A program made the translations under genes and the position numbers. This document shows positions 50,226-57,032 of a stretch of 57,032 bases of DNA, one piece after another (position 1 is the first letter of the stretch; every line of letters starts with the position of its first letter). The notes beneath the pieces are model-generated. The model was not told where the DNA came from and ran no database searches. It was given only the letters and a program-made list of their open reading frames with translations. Source of the stretch: SZUA-37 sp964472525. Lineage in GTDB: Bacteria > Pseudomonadota > Gammaproteobacteria > UBA6429 > Thiohalophilaceae. Location: the NCBI GenBank assembly GCA_964472525.1, contig CAYYLL010000017.1, forward strand, positions 1 through 57,032. The letters run 5' to 3'.

Positions 50226-50831
50226 ATGTCAAAAGAATCTAAAAGACAGCAGGTTATCAACCTCATTCAAGCGCAGTCAGTTGTTCGACCTCGTGACCTG
50301 ACAGAGCGAGGGCTTCCTAAAGACTATCTCTATATTCTTGAAAAAGAAGGTGTTATCGAACGTGTAGGTCGTGGACTATACCAATGGCCAAACAAAGATC
50401 TAGGACGACACCAATCTCTTGCAGAAGTGAGCAAGCTCGCCCCAAAGGCTGTGGTGGCACTACTATCTGCACTTAATTACCATAATATGACGACTCAAAA
50501 TCCACATCAGATCTGGCTGGCTATTGATGGCAAGGCTTGGAGACCAGAGATATCTTATCCTCCGGTACGTTTTGTAACGATGTCTGGAGAAGCACTACAT
50601 GCTGGAGTTGAGGTACATTCAATGGATGGTGTACCGATAAAAGTATTTTGTCCTGCCAAGACGATTGCCGACTGTTTTAAATATCGCAATAAGGTGGGAC
50701 TGGATGTTGCCCTAGAAGCACTACGTGAGGGTTGGTCTGCTCGTAAGTTCACTATGGATGAGCTACTTCGTTATGCTGAAATATGCCGAGTGAAGAAAGT
50801 GATACAACCGTATATTGAGAGCCTAGTATGA
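50226..50831 (+). CDS. abiEi: AbiEi-family antitoxin/repressor
   Basis: 201 residues. N-terminal winged helix (QSVVRPRDLTERGLPKDYLY and EGVIERVGRGLYQWP) followed by the AbiEi C-terminal domain (VFCPAKTIADCFKYRNKVGL and LRYAEICRVKKVIQPYIESL). In this type IV system the antitoxin represses the operon and counters AbiEii without binding it. Promoter palindrome at 50171-50214 is its likely site. The stop is 37 bp before abiEii. Confidence 0.9.
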   Translation: MSKESKRQQVINLIQAQSVVRPRDLTERGLPKDYLYILEKEGVIERVGRGLYQWPNKDLGRHQSLAEVSKLAPKAVVALLSALNYHNMTTQNPHQIWLAIDGKAWRPEISYPPVRFVTMSGEALHAGVEVHSMDGVPIKVFCPAKTIADCFKYRNKVGLDVALEALREGWSARKFTMDELLRYAEICRVKKVIQPYIESLV

Positions 50832-50868
50832 ATTATTTGGTCGTAGTAAGACATAAGGAGATAATCTA

Positions 50869-51777
50869 ATGCCAAAGGATATGGCTGCTTCAGTTCGTCA
50901 GCGATTACGTGATCTTGCTCGTGCTCGACATGAAGACTTTGATTATGTCTTGCGCCAGTATGTAATGCAGCGTTTATTATATCGTCTGAGTTGCAGTGAC
51001 TTCTCTAAGCAATTTTTACTTAAAGGTGCGTTACTATTCTGGGTTTGGAATGAAGATTTTCATCGCCCTACGCGTGACATTGATTTACTGAGTTTTGGTG
51101 ATAATGATGTTCCACATTTAGTTGATGTGTTTCGCCAGATAGTGAATGTAGATAACGATGACGGTTTGGTATTTGATGTTGATTCTGTCAAAGGTATCGA
51201 AATTAAAGAAGATGCAGATTATCCAGGTGTTCGAGTAACGGGATTTGTAAACCTAGCAAAGGCACGGATACCTTTTCAGGTTGATATTGGTTATGGAGAT
51301 GCGGTATCACCTGAACCGGAAGAAGCTCAACTACCATCCTTTCTTGATTTTCCATCAGCTCAATTACGTGTGTACCCCGTTTATGTTGTTATCGCTGAAA
51401 AATTTCAAGCAATGGTGATGTTGGGTATAGCCAATAGTCGCATGAAAGATTTTTATGATATTAAAACCATCGCAAGCACTATGGCGCTTGATGGTCAGAT
51501 ATTGTTTGATGCTATTAAAGCAACATTTGAACGTCGCAAAACAGATATAACAACTGAAGCACTATATGTGCTTTCAGATAATTTTAAGCAAGATAAAGAT
51601 AAACAAACTCAGTGGGCTGCATTTTTAAATAAGAATGGGCTTGAGAAAGGAAGTAACTTCTCTGACGTTGTTGGTGAGATACAGCTCTTTCTTGAACCGG
51701 TTTATCAGGCTATTGCTGAACAGAAAGATTATAAGCAACAGTGGTTACCAGATAAGTTTCAATGGAAGGATGAGTAA
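50869..51777 (+). CDS. abiEii: AbiEii-family nucleotidyltransferase toxin
   Basis: 302 residues. The nucleotidyltransferase motif is LKGALLFW (residues 51-58) and TRDIDLL (68-74), the KGG/DxD signature of the AbiEii family, which adds nucleotides to tRNA acceptor ends and halts growth during phage attack. The later VYVVIAEKFQAMVMLGIANS and RMKDFYDI motif is present, so the domain is complete. AAGGAG stands upstream of the ATG, unlike the leaderless antitoxin. The final TAATG overlaps hsdR by one base, coupling the toxin to the restriction subunit. Confidence 0.9.
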   Translation: MPKDMAASVRQRLRDLARARHEDFDYVLRQYVMQRLLYRLSCSDFSKQFLLKGALLFWVWNEDFHRPTRDIDLLSFGDNDVPHLVDVFRQIVNVDNDDGLVFDVDSVKGIEIKEDADYPGVRVTGFVNLAKARIPFQVDIGYGDAVSPEPEEAQLPSFLDFPSAQLRVYPVYVVIAEKFQAMVMLGIANSRMKDFYDIKTIASTMALDGQILFDAIKATFERRKTDITTEALYVLSDNFKQDKDKQTQWAAFLNKNGLEKGSNFSDVVGEIQLFLEPVYQAIAEQKDYKQQWLPDKFQWKDE

Positions 51778-54700
51778 TGTCTGAATATCAATTTGTAGAG
51801 CGTCCTTTATTAACTCAACTTGAGTCAATGAGCTGGTCTATTATCGATCAAGGTGCAGGTATTCCTCAAGATCCTACTAAAAGCTTACGCACTGATTTTA
51901 AGCAATGGCTACTCCGTGATGTATTTATAAATTCTGTTAGAGAGATAAATCTTACCGATAAAGGCGAAACATGGTTAACGGATCATCAGCTTGATCAGTT
52001 ATTTAATGATTTTTTAGATTTTGATACACAGAAGTTATTGCAGGCCAATGAAGAATGTTTAAGCCGTTTGTTTAAATGGCAAATTGATGAAAATACCCTA
52101 ACAGGTGAAGTTGATCCTGTTGTTAAAATTGTTGACTTTGAGAATTGGGATAAAAACCAGTTTCATGCGATTAATCAGTTCCGTATCGATACTCCTGGAG
52201 GTGTTAAAGAGTTTATTATTCCTGATGTTGTTTTATTTGTTAATGGTTTACCGCTAGTTCTTATTGAATGTAAGGAAGCCAATGGTTATGCCTCTGACCC
52301 TATGCATGAAGCCATTGAGCAATTACGTCGATATGCAGACTTACGAGAAGACACCATTGCTGCTGGTCTTAAAGAAGGCGAGCAACGTCTCTTTTGGACG
52401 AATCAATTATTAATCGCCACGCATGATGAAGATGCGAAGTATGGCACCATAACTTCGAGTGAAGAGTACTTTTTTCAATGGAAAAGTATTTATCCTGATG
52501 AGACACCTTATATTGATTCTGTAGTTGGATTGCATCGTCCACAAGAATGTTTAGTACAAGGTATGTTACACCCGCATAGATTACTCGACATGATGCGAAG
52601 CTTTACTTTGTTTATGGATGCAGGTGATAAACGTATTAAAGCTGTATGTCGTTATCAGCAGTTTCGTGCAGTGAATAAAATTATTGAACGTATGGATAAT
52701 GGTGCAACGAGCCTAGATCGTTCTGGTGTTGTCTGGCATACACAAGGTAGTGGTAAATCACTAACTATGGTTTTTCTGATTCGTAAGATGCGCAGAAGTG
52801 AAGAGCTTAAAGATTATAAAGTGGTGGTGGTTAATGACAGGCGAGATCTCGAAACACAATTAACGGAAACCATTGCACTAACTGATGAAAAGCCTACTGT
52901 TATATTAGGTTTAAAAGACTTAAAAGAAAAGCTTTCTAAAGATAGCTCTAATTTAAATATGGTCATACTACATAAGTTTCGTGAAGCTGATGATAGTAAT
53001 ACCCCAGATTATCTTCGTACTGCTATGAAGCAGCAAGCAGCTAATGATGCTGCTAGTAAATTTCCAAAAGTCGCAGAACCTATTTTATTTGAAGCGTTTG
53101 GCGTGGTGAATAACTCAGATAAAGTGCTTGTGCTAATTGATGAAGCTCACCGTACTCAACGTGCAGGTAGCGACCGTTCCAGCCTTTCTGATAATTTGTT
53201 TGATGCCTTTCCAAATGCAACACGTATTGCGTTTACTGGCACACCACTGATCGCTAAGCATCATAATGACCCAACATGGAAACGTTTTGGTGCTGATGCA
53301 AGTTCTGCTTATATTGATAAGTATCGTTTACAAGATGCTGTTGACGATGGAGCTACATTACAGATTTTATACGAAGGAAAGACAGCCGAAGTAGCGATTA
53401 AAGGCCGCGCGGGCTTTGATAAAAAGTTTGAAGATTTATTTAGTGATAGAACTGAAGAAGAATTACTTGCGATTCGGAAGAAGTATGGTGCTGCTGGTGA
53501 TGTGCTTGAAGCTGAAGATCGTATTGAAGAAATTGCGGATGATTTAGTTCGCCACTATGTCGCAAATATTTTACCCAGTGGTTTTAAAGCTCAGGTTGTG
53601 TGTTCCTCCAAACAAGCTGCTGTTCATTATCAAACCTTTATTCAGGCATCGATAGATAAGTTAATTGAAGAAGAACAAACTAAAGATAATGATAGTGAGC
53701 TACTTAAATATCTTAGCTTTATTAAACCTGCTGTAATTATTTCTTCTGACGGCACAAATGAAAAAGCAGTCTTTGTAAAAGTACGAAAAGACAGTCGAGA
53801 GTTGAATGCAGTTAAGAGCTTTAAGAAAGCCTTTGATTTTGATGAGCCTAATACAGGTGTAGCATTCTTGATTGTTTGCGATATGTTATTGACCGGCTTT
53901 GATGCACCTATTGAGCAAGTGATGTACTTGGATAAGAAGCTCAAAGAGCATAACTTGTTACAAACTATTGCACGCGTTAATCGAACTTACCCAGGAAAAA
54001 CGCGTGGTTACATTGTTGATTATATTGGATTAGCGAATCATCTTAGAGATGCTCTTTCTCTATATTCTGGTGATGATCAGCAAGAGCTGTTGGATGGCAT
54101 GAAGAATATTGAATCTGAGATGCCAATACTTGAGAGTCGCTATCGCCGCTTAGTGCAGCTCTTTGAAGAAAAGAAAATAGAACATATTGAAGCATTTGTT
54201 CAGCAACAAAAATTAAGCGAGTCTCAGCGCTATGATGTTTTAGAATCAACAGTGCGATTACTTGAAGATGTGAAAACCAGAGATAGTTTTAATGTGTATT
54301 TAAAGAAATTTATGGAGAGTATGGATATTGTACTTCCTAATGCACTAGCTCAGCCTTATAAAATCCCCATGTACCAATTTGCACATATTCAGGCGAAGGC
54401 AAAAGAACGATATAAAGATGGTTCTATTAATTTCAAAGGTGTGGGTGAGAAGGTACGCAAGTTGATTGATGAGCATCTTGTGTCTTTAGGTGTTGATCCA
54501 AAAATACCACCTACTGAATTGTTTTCAGAAAATTTTATTGTTCAACTTAAAAAACAAAAGAGTAAACGCTCTCAGGCAAGCGAAATGGAACACGCTATTC
54601 GTAAGCATTGTAAAGTTAACTGGGAAAGTGACCCAACTCAATATAAACGCTTTAGTGAAAAGCTTGATGCAGTGCTGAAGAAATACCATGATGACTGGGA

Positions 54701-55052
54701 GCAAATGGTTTTAGAATTAGAAACACTGCGTGATGAAATAGATTCAGGTGAACGTAAAGGGAGTGATCCTTTCACTGATCTCATTGCCTCTATTGCATTC
54801 AATAGTGATGATGTTGAACAGGTTAAAGAAAAAATCCAACCTATTACAGTCAAAATTATGGATACCCTTGCGAATACGATTGATGGCTTAAATTTCTGGG
54901 AGCGACCTCTATTAGTTGATGATTTATCATCTGCTTTAGATGATGTATTTGTATTATCAGGTATATCAGAGTTAGCCCAACATAGTGAGCAGTTAGTTAT
55001 AGAAGTTATTGCTCTTGCCAAAAGACGTGAACAAGATATTTTGGGTAGCTAA
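51777..55052 (+). CDS. hsdR: Type I restriction subunit HsdR
   Basis: 1091 residues, full length. The N-terminal nuclease has Asp150 and Glu164-x-Lys166 (PDVVLFVNGLPLVLIECKEA). The motor has Walker A TQGSGKS (residues 322-328) and DEAH at 455-458 (LIDEAHRTQ). LLTGFDAPIEQVMYLDK and QTIARVNRTYPGK are helicase motifs V-VI. It translocates and cuts unmethylated DNA together with HsdM/HsdS. Its start overlaps abiEii by one base. The gene is far from hsdMS (9.3 kb) but on the same strand, and no other hsdR is present, so the three make one system. Confidence 0.95.
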   Translation: MSEYQFVERPLLTQLESMSWSIIDQGAGIPQDPTKSLRTDFKQWLLRDVFINSVREINLTDKGETWLTDHQLDQLFNDFLDFDTQKLLQANEECLSRLFKWQIDENTLTGEVDPVVKIVDFENWDKNQFHAINQFRIDTPGGVKEFIIPDVVLFVNGLPLVLIECKEANGYASDPMHEAIEQLRRYADLREDTIAAGLKEGEQRLFWTNQLLIATHDEDAKYGTITSSEEYFFQWKSIYPDETPYIDSVVGLHRPQECLVQGMLHPHRLLDMMRSFTLFMDAGDKRIKAVCRYQQFRAVNKIIERMDNGATSLDRSGVVWHTQGSGKSLTMVFLIRKMRRSEELKDYKVVVVNDRRDLETQLTETIALTDEKPTVILGLKDLKEKLSKDSSNLNMVILHKFREADDSNTPDYLRTAMKQQAANDAASKFPKVAEPILFEAFGVVNNSDKVLVLIDEAHRTQRAGSDRSSLSDNLFDAFPNATRIAFTGTPLIAKHHNDPTWKRFGADASSAYIDKYRLQDAVDDGATLQILYEGKTAEVAIKGRAGFDKKFEDLFSDRTEEELLAIRKKYGAAGDVLEAEDRIEEIADDLVRHYVANILPSGFKAQVVCSSKQAAVHYQTFIQASIDKLIEEEQTKDNDSELLKYLSFIKPAVIISSDGTNEKAVFVKVRKDSRELNAVKSFKKAFDFDEPNTGVAFLIVCDMLLTGFDAPIEQVMYLDKKLKEHNLLQTIARVNRTYPGKTRGYIVDYIGLANHLRDALSLYSGDDQQELLDGMKNIESEMPILESRYRRLVQLFEEKKIEHIEAFVQQQKLSESQRYDVLESTVRLLEDVKTRDSFNVYLKKFMESMDIVLPNALAQPYKIPMYQFAHIQAKAKERYKDGSINFKGVGEKVRKLIDEHLVSLGVDPKIPPTELFSENFIVQLKKQKSKRSQASEMEHAIRKHCKVNWESDPTQYKRFSEKLDAVLKKYHDDWEQMVLELETLRDEIDSGERKGSDPFTDLIASIAFNSDDVEQVKEKIQPITVKIMDTLANTIDGLNFWERPLLVDDLSSALDDVFVLSGISELAQHSEQLVIEVIALAKRREQDILGS

Positions 55053-55054
55053 CA

Positions 55055-55738
55055 GTGTATACCTACCGTGATATTGAATTTGAGCTTAAGAAGAGCCCGC
55101 GTAAAACGACGAGCATTTATGTTGAACGTGATGGCACTATCTCAGTTTTAGCACCTGAGCCTTACGATATGGCAGAGATAGAGAAGATATTAGAAACTAA
55201 GCGTAGCTGGATATATAAGAACCTTGCCGAGTGGGAAGATCTTAATCGTACACGAGTGGAACGTGAATTTGTTAATGGTGAAGGCTTTCCATATATGGGA
55301 TCAACCTACCGTTTACAAATTACAGATGATACAAATAAAGAACTGTGTCTAAAAAATGGGATGTTTGTTTTAAAGCGTTCTTCGTTATCCGATGCTAGAG
55401 AAAAGTTTATCGATTTTTATAAGGATAAAGCACGAAATCGAATCCCTAAGCTCGTTGAGCACAATGCTAAAGCGATGGGATTAAACCCAAAATCAATCAA
55501 TGTACAAGAGCTCCAGAACCGTTGGGCTTCATGTACAGCAGAAGGTGTCCTTAATTTTCATTGGCGCTGTATGATGGCTCCACTTTCAGCTCTTGAGTAT
55601 ATCGTTGTACATGAGCTTGCACATCTTAAGCACCTTAATCATACACCTGAATTTTGGTATGCAGTTGAAAAGGTGTTACCTGATTACCAGCAATCTAAGG
55701 GATGGTTGCGGTTATATGGTGCTGGATTAGAATTGTAG
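55055..55738 (+). CDS. YgjP-like M48 metallopeptidase
   Basis: 227 residues. The zinc motif HELAH is at residues 186-190 (IVVHELAHLKHLNHTPEFWY), followed by the third ligand region typical of YgjP/DUF45 proteins. VQELQNRWASCTAEGVLNFH is the conserved block before it. Start is a GTG at 55055, 2 bp after the hsdR stop. YgjP-like genes are commonly coupled to hsdR, role unknown. Confidence 0.9.
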   Translation: MYTYRDIEFELKKSPRKTTSIYVERDGTISVLAPEPYDMAEIEKILETKRSWIYKNLAEWEDLNRTRVEREFVNGEGFPYMGSTYRLQITDDTNKELCLKNGMFVLKRSSLSDAREKFIDFYKDKARNRIPKLVEHNAKAMGLNPKSINVQELQNRWASCTAEGVLNFHWRCMMAPLSALEYIVVHELAHLKHLNHTPEFWYAVEKVLPDYQQSKGWLRLYGAGLEL

Positions 55739-55745
55739 CTAACAT

Positions 55746-56048
55746 TCATTTTTTGATTTTTTCGATAGCTTTGGCACGTGCTCGTGGAGATAAATCACCG
55801 AAAAGCCTAATCATATACGCAATATCATCATCTTCAGCATAGAAGTAACAAGCTGGGACTTTAAGTACTTTAGAAAATCGCTGGATAGTCGAGTAATCCG
55901 GCACATGCTTTCCCTTTTCATACTGGTTTACCCGCGCACTAGCAGAAAACTCATCAATACCGGCCAATATGCCCAGTTTTTTCTGGCTTAAGTCAGCTTC
56001 AGTCCGTAATTCTTTAATACGTTTACTTATAGGTAGTTTCTTAGCCAT
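55746..56048 (-). CDS. XRE-family repressor
   Basis: 100 residues. The HTH occupies residues 8-65 (ISKRIKELRTEADLSQKKLG, then ARVNQYEKGKHVPDY). A C-terminal tail follows (LFGDLSPRARAKAIEKIKK). It is divergent from the lipoprotein gene at 56193, and three identical palindromes lie between them, the probable binding sites. It converges on the YgjP-like gene with 7 bp between. Confidence 0.88.
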   Translation of the reverse strand: MAKKLPISKRIKELRTEADLSQKKLGILAGIDEFSASARVNQYEKGKHVPDYSTIQRFSKVLKVPACYFYAEDDDIAYMIRLFGDLSPRARAKAIEKIKK

Positions 56049-56073
56049 TGCTTATATTCATGTGAATGCGATG

Positions 56074-56151
56074 ACTAAGATATTCTTAGTATTTGCCTTG
56101 ACTGGATACTAAGGAATACTTAGTATTGCTGAAAACTAAGAGTCTCTTAGT
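56074..56151. promoter_or_regulatory. Three tandem operators ACTAAG-N5-CTTAGT
   Basis: Exact 17-bp palindromes at 56074-56090, 56108-56124 and 56135-56151, centres 34 and 27 bp apart. The middle one lies between TTGACT (-35, 56098-56103) and overlaps TAGTAT (-10, 56121-56126), a + strand promoter with a 17-bp spacer. The divergent XRE protein is the natural ligand and would repress both directions. Confidence 0.88.
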
Positions 56152-56192
56152 ATTGTTCAATAGGAAATAAGAACTAAAAAGAGGATGGTTTC

Positions 56193-57008
56193 ATGCGAGT
56201 TAAGCTTTTAATACTTGGTGTAGTGCTTTCATTAGTGGGTTGTTTTGAGAGTGAAGCTGGGCCATCTGAAAATGAATTGAAAAATTATCTACAAAAAAGA
56301 CTGCCAGGACATGTGAAAATAACTGATTTTGATATTGTTGTTTCAGAGAATGTCGGTACTAAACTTGATCCTGTGATTAAATCAAAAGTTAAGGGAGAAG
56401 CTATTCTTGTTGAACCTTTGTATAAAGTAAAAAAATATATTTCAGGTAAAGATGTCTTAGTTAAATCAGCGAAAAAAAATAATCGAATGAGTTTGTCAGG
56501 AAGAACATCTTCAACTTTAAAGGGAGATAAATGGAACATACGATTTACTCAATTAGAAGCAAAACCTGATTTTAGGGGAAGACCCTTATCAAGTTGGCGT
56601 AAAGATAGTTTCGTTATGTCTGGTTCAAAAGAAGAGGTAGTATTAATTGCTAAAAGCAAAGAAGAGGCAAAGGTTTGGCGAAAACAAATGAAAAAATTGA
56701 GAGCATCTGTAACAGGTAAATGGGTAAGCAAAAAACCAATTATTGAATATAATAGAAAACCTGTCTCAATTGGAAGTACGGTCAATACGGGAAGCCGTGA
56801 GCAAGTAATGTATTCAATTAATTTTCCTGATGATACAAATTTGAAAGGAACCGCAACAGCTACACTATTTGGGTCAAAGAGTAGACATAAACCTATTACG
56901 ATTAGACTATTGGACTTCCCAGCTTTTACTAGATACTTTCTAACCTCAAAAAATAGTCTTCTTCAAACTTCACGGGTGACACGCCACCGGTATGACTATG
57001 CCGTTTGA
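56193..57008 (+). pseudogene. Lipoprotein gene with 3' end replaced by an IS element
   Basis: The reading frame of 271 codons starts MRVKLLILGVVLSLVGCFES, a lipoprotein signal with lipobox LVGC. Residues to about 239 are native; I do not recognise a domain. From 56911 on the DNA is the end of an IS3-type element, so the last ~32 residues (from LDFPAFTRYF on) are read from the transposon and are not part of the original protein. The gene is therefore 3'-truncated. It is expressed from the promoter controlled by the three operators. Confidence 0.75.
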
Positions 57009-57032
57009 TCGGATTGTAAAACATTTCAATAA
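56911..57032. mobile_element. End of an IS3-family insertion sequence (partial)
   Basis: The sequence from about 56911 (starting TGGACTTCCCAGC, a likely terminal inverted repeat) to the window end contains the 3' end of a transposase on the - strand. The other end is outside the window. The exact boundary is an estimate from the TG-start rule of IS3 ends. Confidence 0.75.
56929..57032 (-). CDS. IS3-family transposase (OrfB) C-terminus, partial
   Basis: On the - strand the last 33 codons read IEMFYNPIKRHSHTGGVSPV and then KFEEDYFLRLESI before TAG at 56929-56931. The YNPxRxHS...GxxSPxxFE pattern is the C-terminal signature of the IS3 DDE transposase. The rest of the gene lies beyond the window. 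Confidence 0.88.
   Translation of the reverse strand, partial: IEMFYNPIKRHSHTGGVSPVKFEEDYFLRLESI

Noticed and set aside
1..57032. tRNA, rRNA or CRISPR arrays
   Set aside because: No cloverleaf, rRNA core or regular repeat-spacer pattern was seen when reading both strands; a covariance search would be decisive.

Overview
The window is AT-rich DNA that looks like the chromosome of a gammaproteobacterium that fixes CO2 by the Calvin cycle. The grounds are a cbbQ/cbbO pair (Rubisco activase subunits), a tkt-gap-pgk-pyk-fba block with a Calvin-type class II aldolase, gammaproteobacterial rsmE and rsmJ, an SAH riboswitch, and REP-like palindromes between the housekeeping genes. A sulfur-oxidising chemolithoautotroph is a reasonable inference, but no sulfur-oxidation gene or rRNA is present to settle it.

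Region 1 (about 0.6-13.0 kb, + strand) is an orphan type VI secretion (T6SS) payload cluster: hcp, vgrG, a DUF6484 protein, a DUF2169 protein, a PAAR-like DUF4150 tip, a TIGR02270 HEAT-like protein, a ketosynthase-fold protein that lacks the catalytic residues, and a DUF2235 (Tle1-type) phospholipase effector. Three tandem DUF2931 proteins, the presumed immunity array, follow, then a truncated fourth copy and a Sel1-like lipoprotein. No sheath or baseplate genes are present. The DUF2931 array shows recent unequal recombination (a perfect 315-bp direct repeat), and the third copy has lost its lipobox cysteine.

Region 2 (13.6-19.7 kb) is the activated-methyl cycle, mostly on the - strand: metK, ahcY, metF and rsmE, plus rsmJ. 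ahcY has an SAH riboswitch. metK has a clear promoter, a SAM-II-like aptamer and an intrinsic terminator whose 5' arm can instead pair with the aptamer core. The two enzymes therefore appear to be controlled in opposite senses by SAM and SAH.

Region 3 (20.1-33.2 kb) holds the carbon genes: tkt, gap, pgk, pyk, fba on the + strand, a Sel1-repeat protein, then on the - strand cbbQ, cbbO, a small unknown protein, a UPF0114 membrane protein and a histidine phosphatase. A secreted protein of unknown function (33.8-34.8 kb) precedes the island.

Region 4 (about 35-57 kb) is a mobile defence island. It opens with decayed tyrosine recombinases: one has a nonsense codon near its N-terminus and a (CATCTG)5 microsatellite at its active-site region, one is degenerate, and a 55-residue ORF copies only the recombinase C-terminus. 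A type I restriction-modification system follows but is split: hsdM-hsdS lie at 38.6-42.5 kb and hsdR at 51.8-55.1 kb. The 9.3 kb between them carries Kiwa-like kwaA-kwaB, an unfamiliar operon (pentapeptide-repeat/channel-like membrane protein, pol-beta nucleotidyltransferase, small helical protein), a HEPN-like protein, a sce7726 nuclease facing a beta-protein/ImmA-IrrE/DUF6932 operon, and an AbiEi/AbiEii toxin-antitoxin pair. The AbiE and DUF6932 promoters are divergent, each has a perfect palindrome, and both transcripts look leaderless. The island ends with a YgjP-like metallopeptidase, an XRE repressor with three identical palindromic operators, and a lipoprotein gene whose 3' end is replaced by the end of an IS3-family element running off the window.

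The best candidates for something undescribed are the 44.1-46.0 kb pentapeptide-channel/nucleotidyltransferase operon, the sce7726-beta-ImmA/IrrE-DUF6932 module, and the combined SAM-II-like/SAH control of metK and ahcY.
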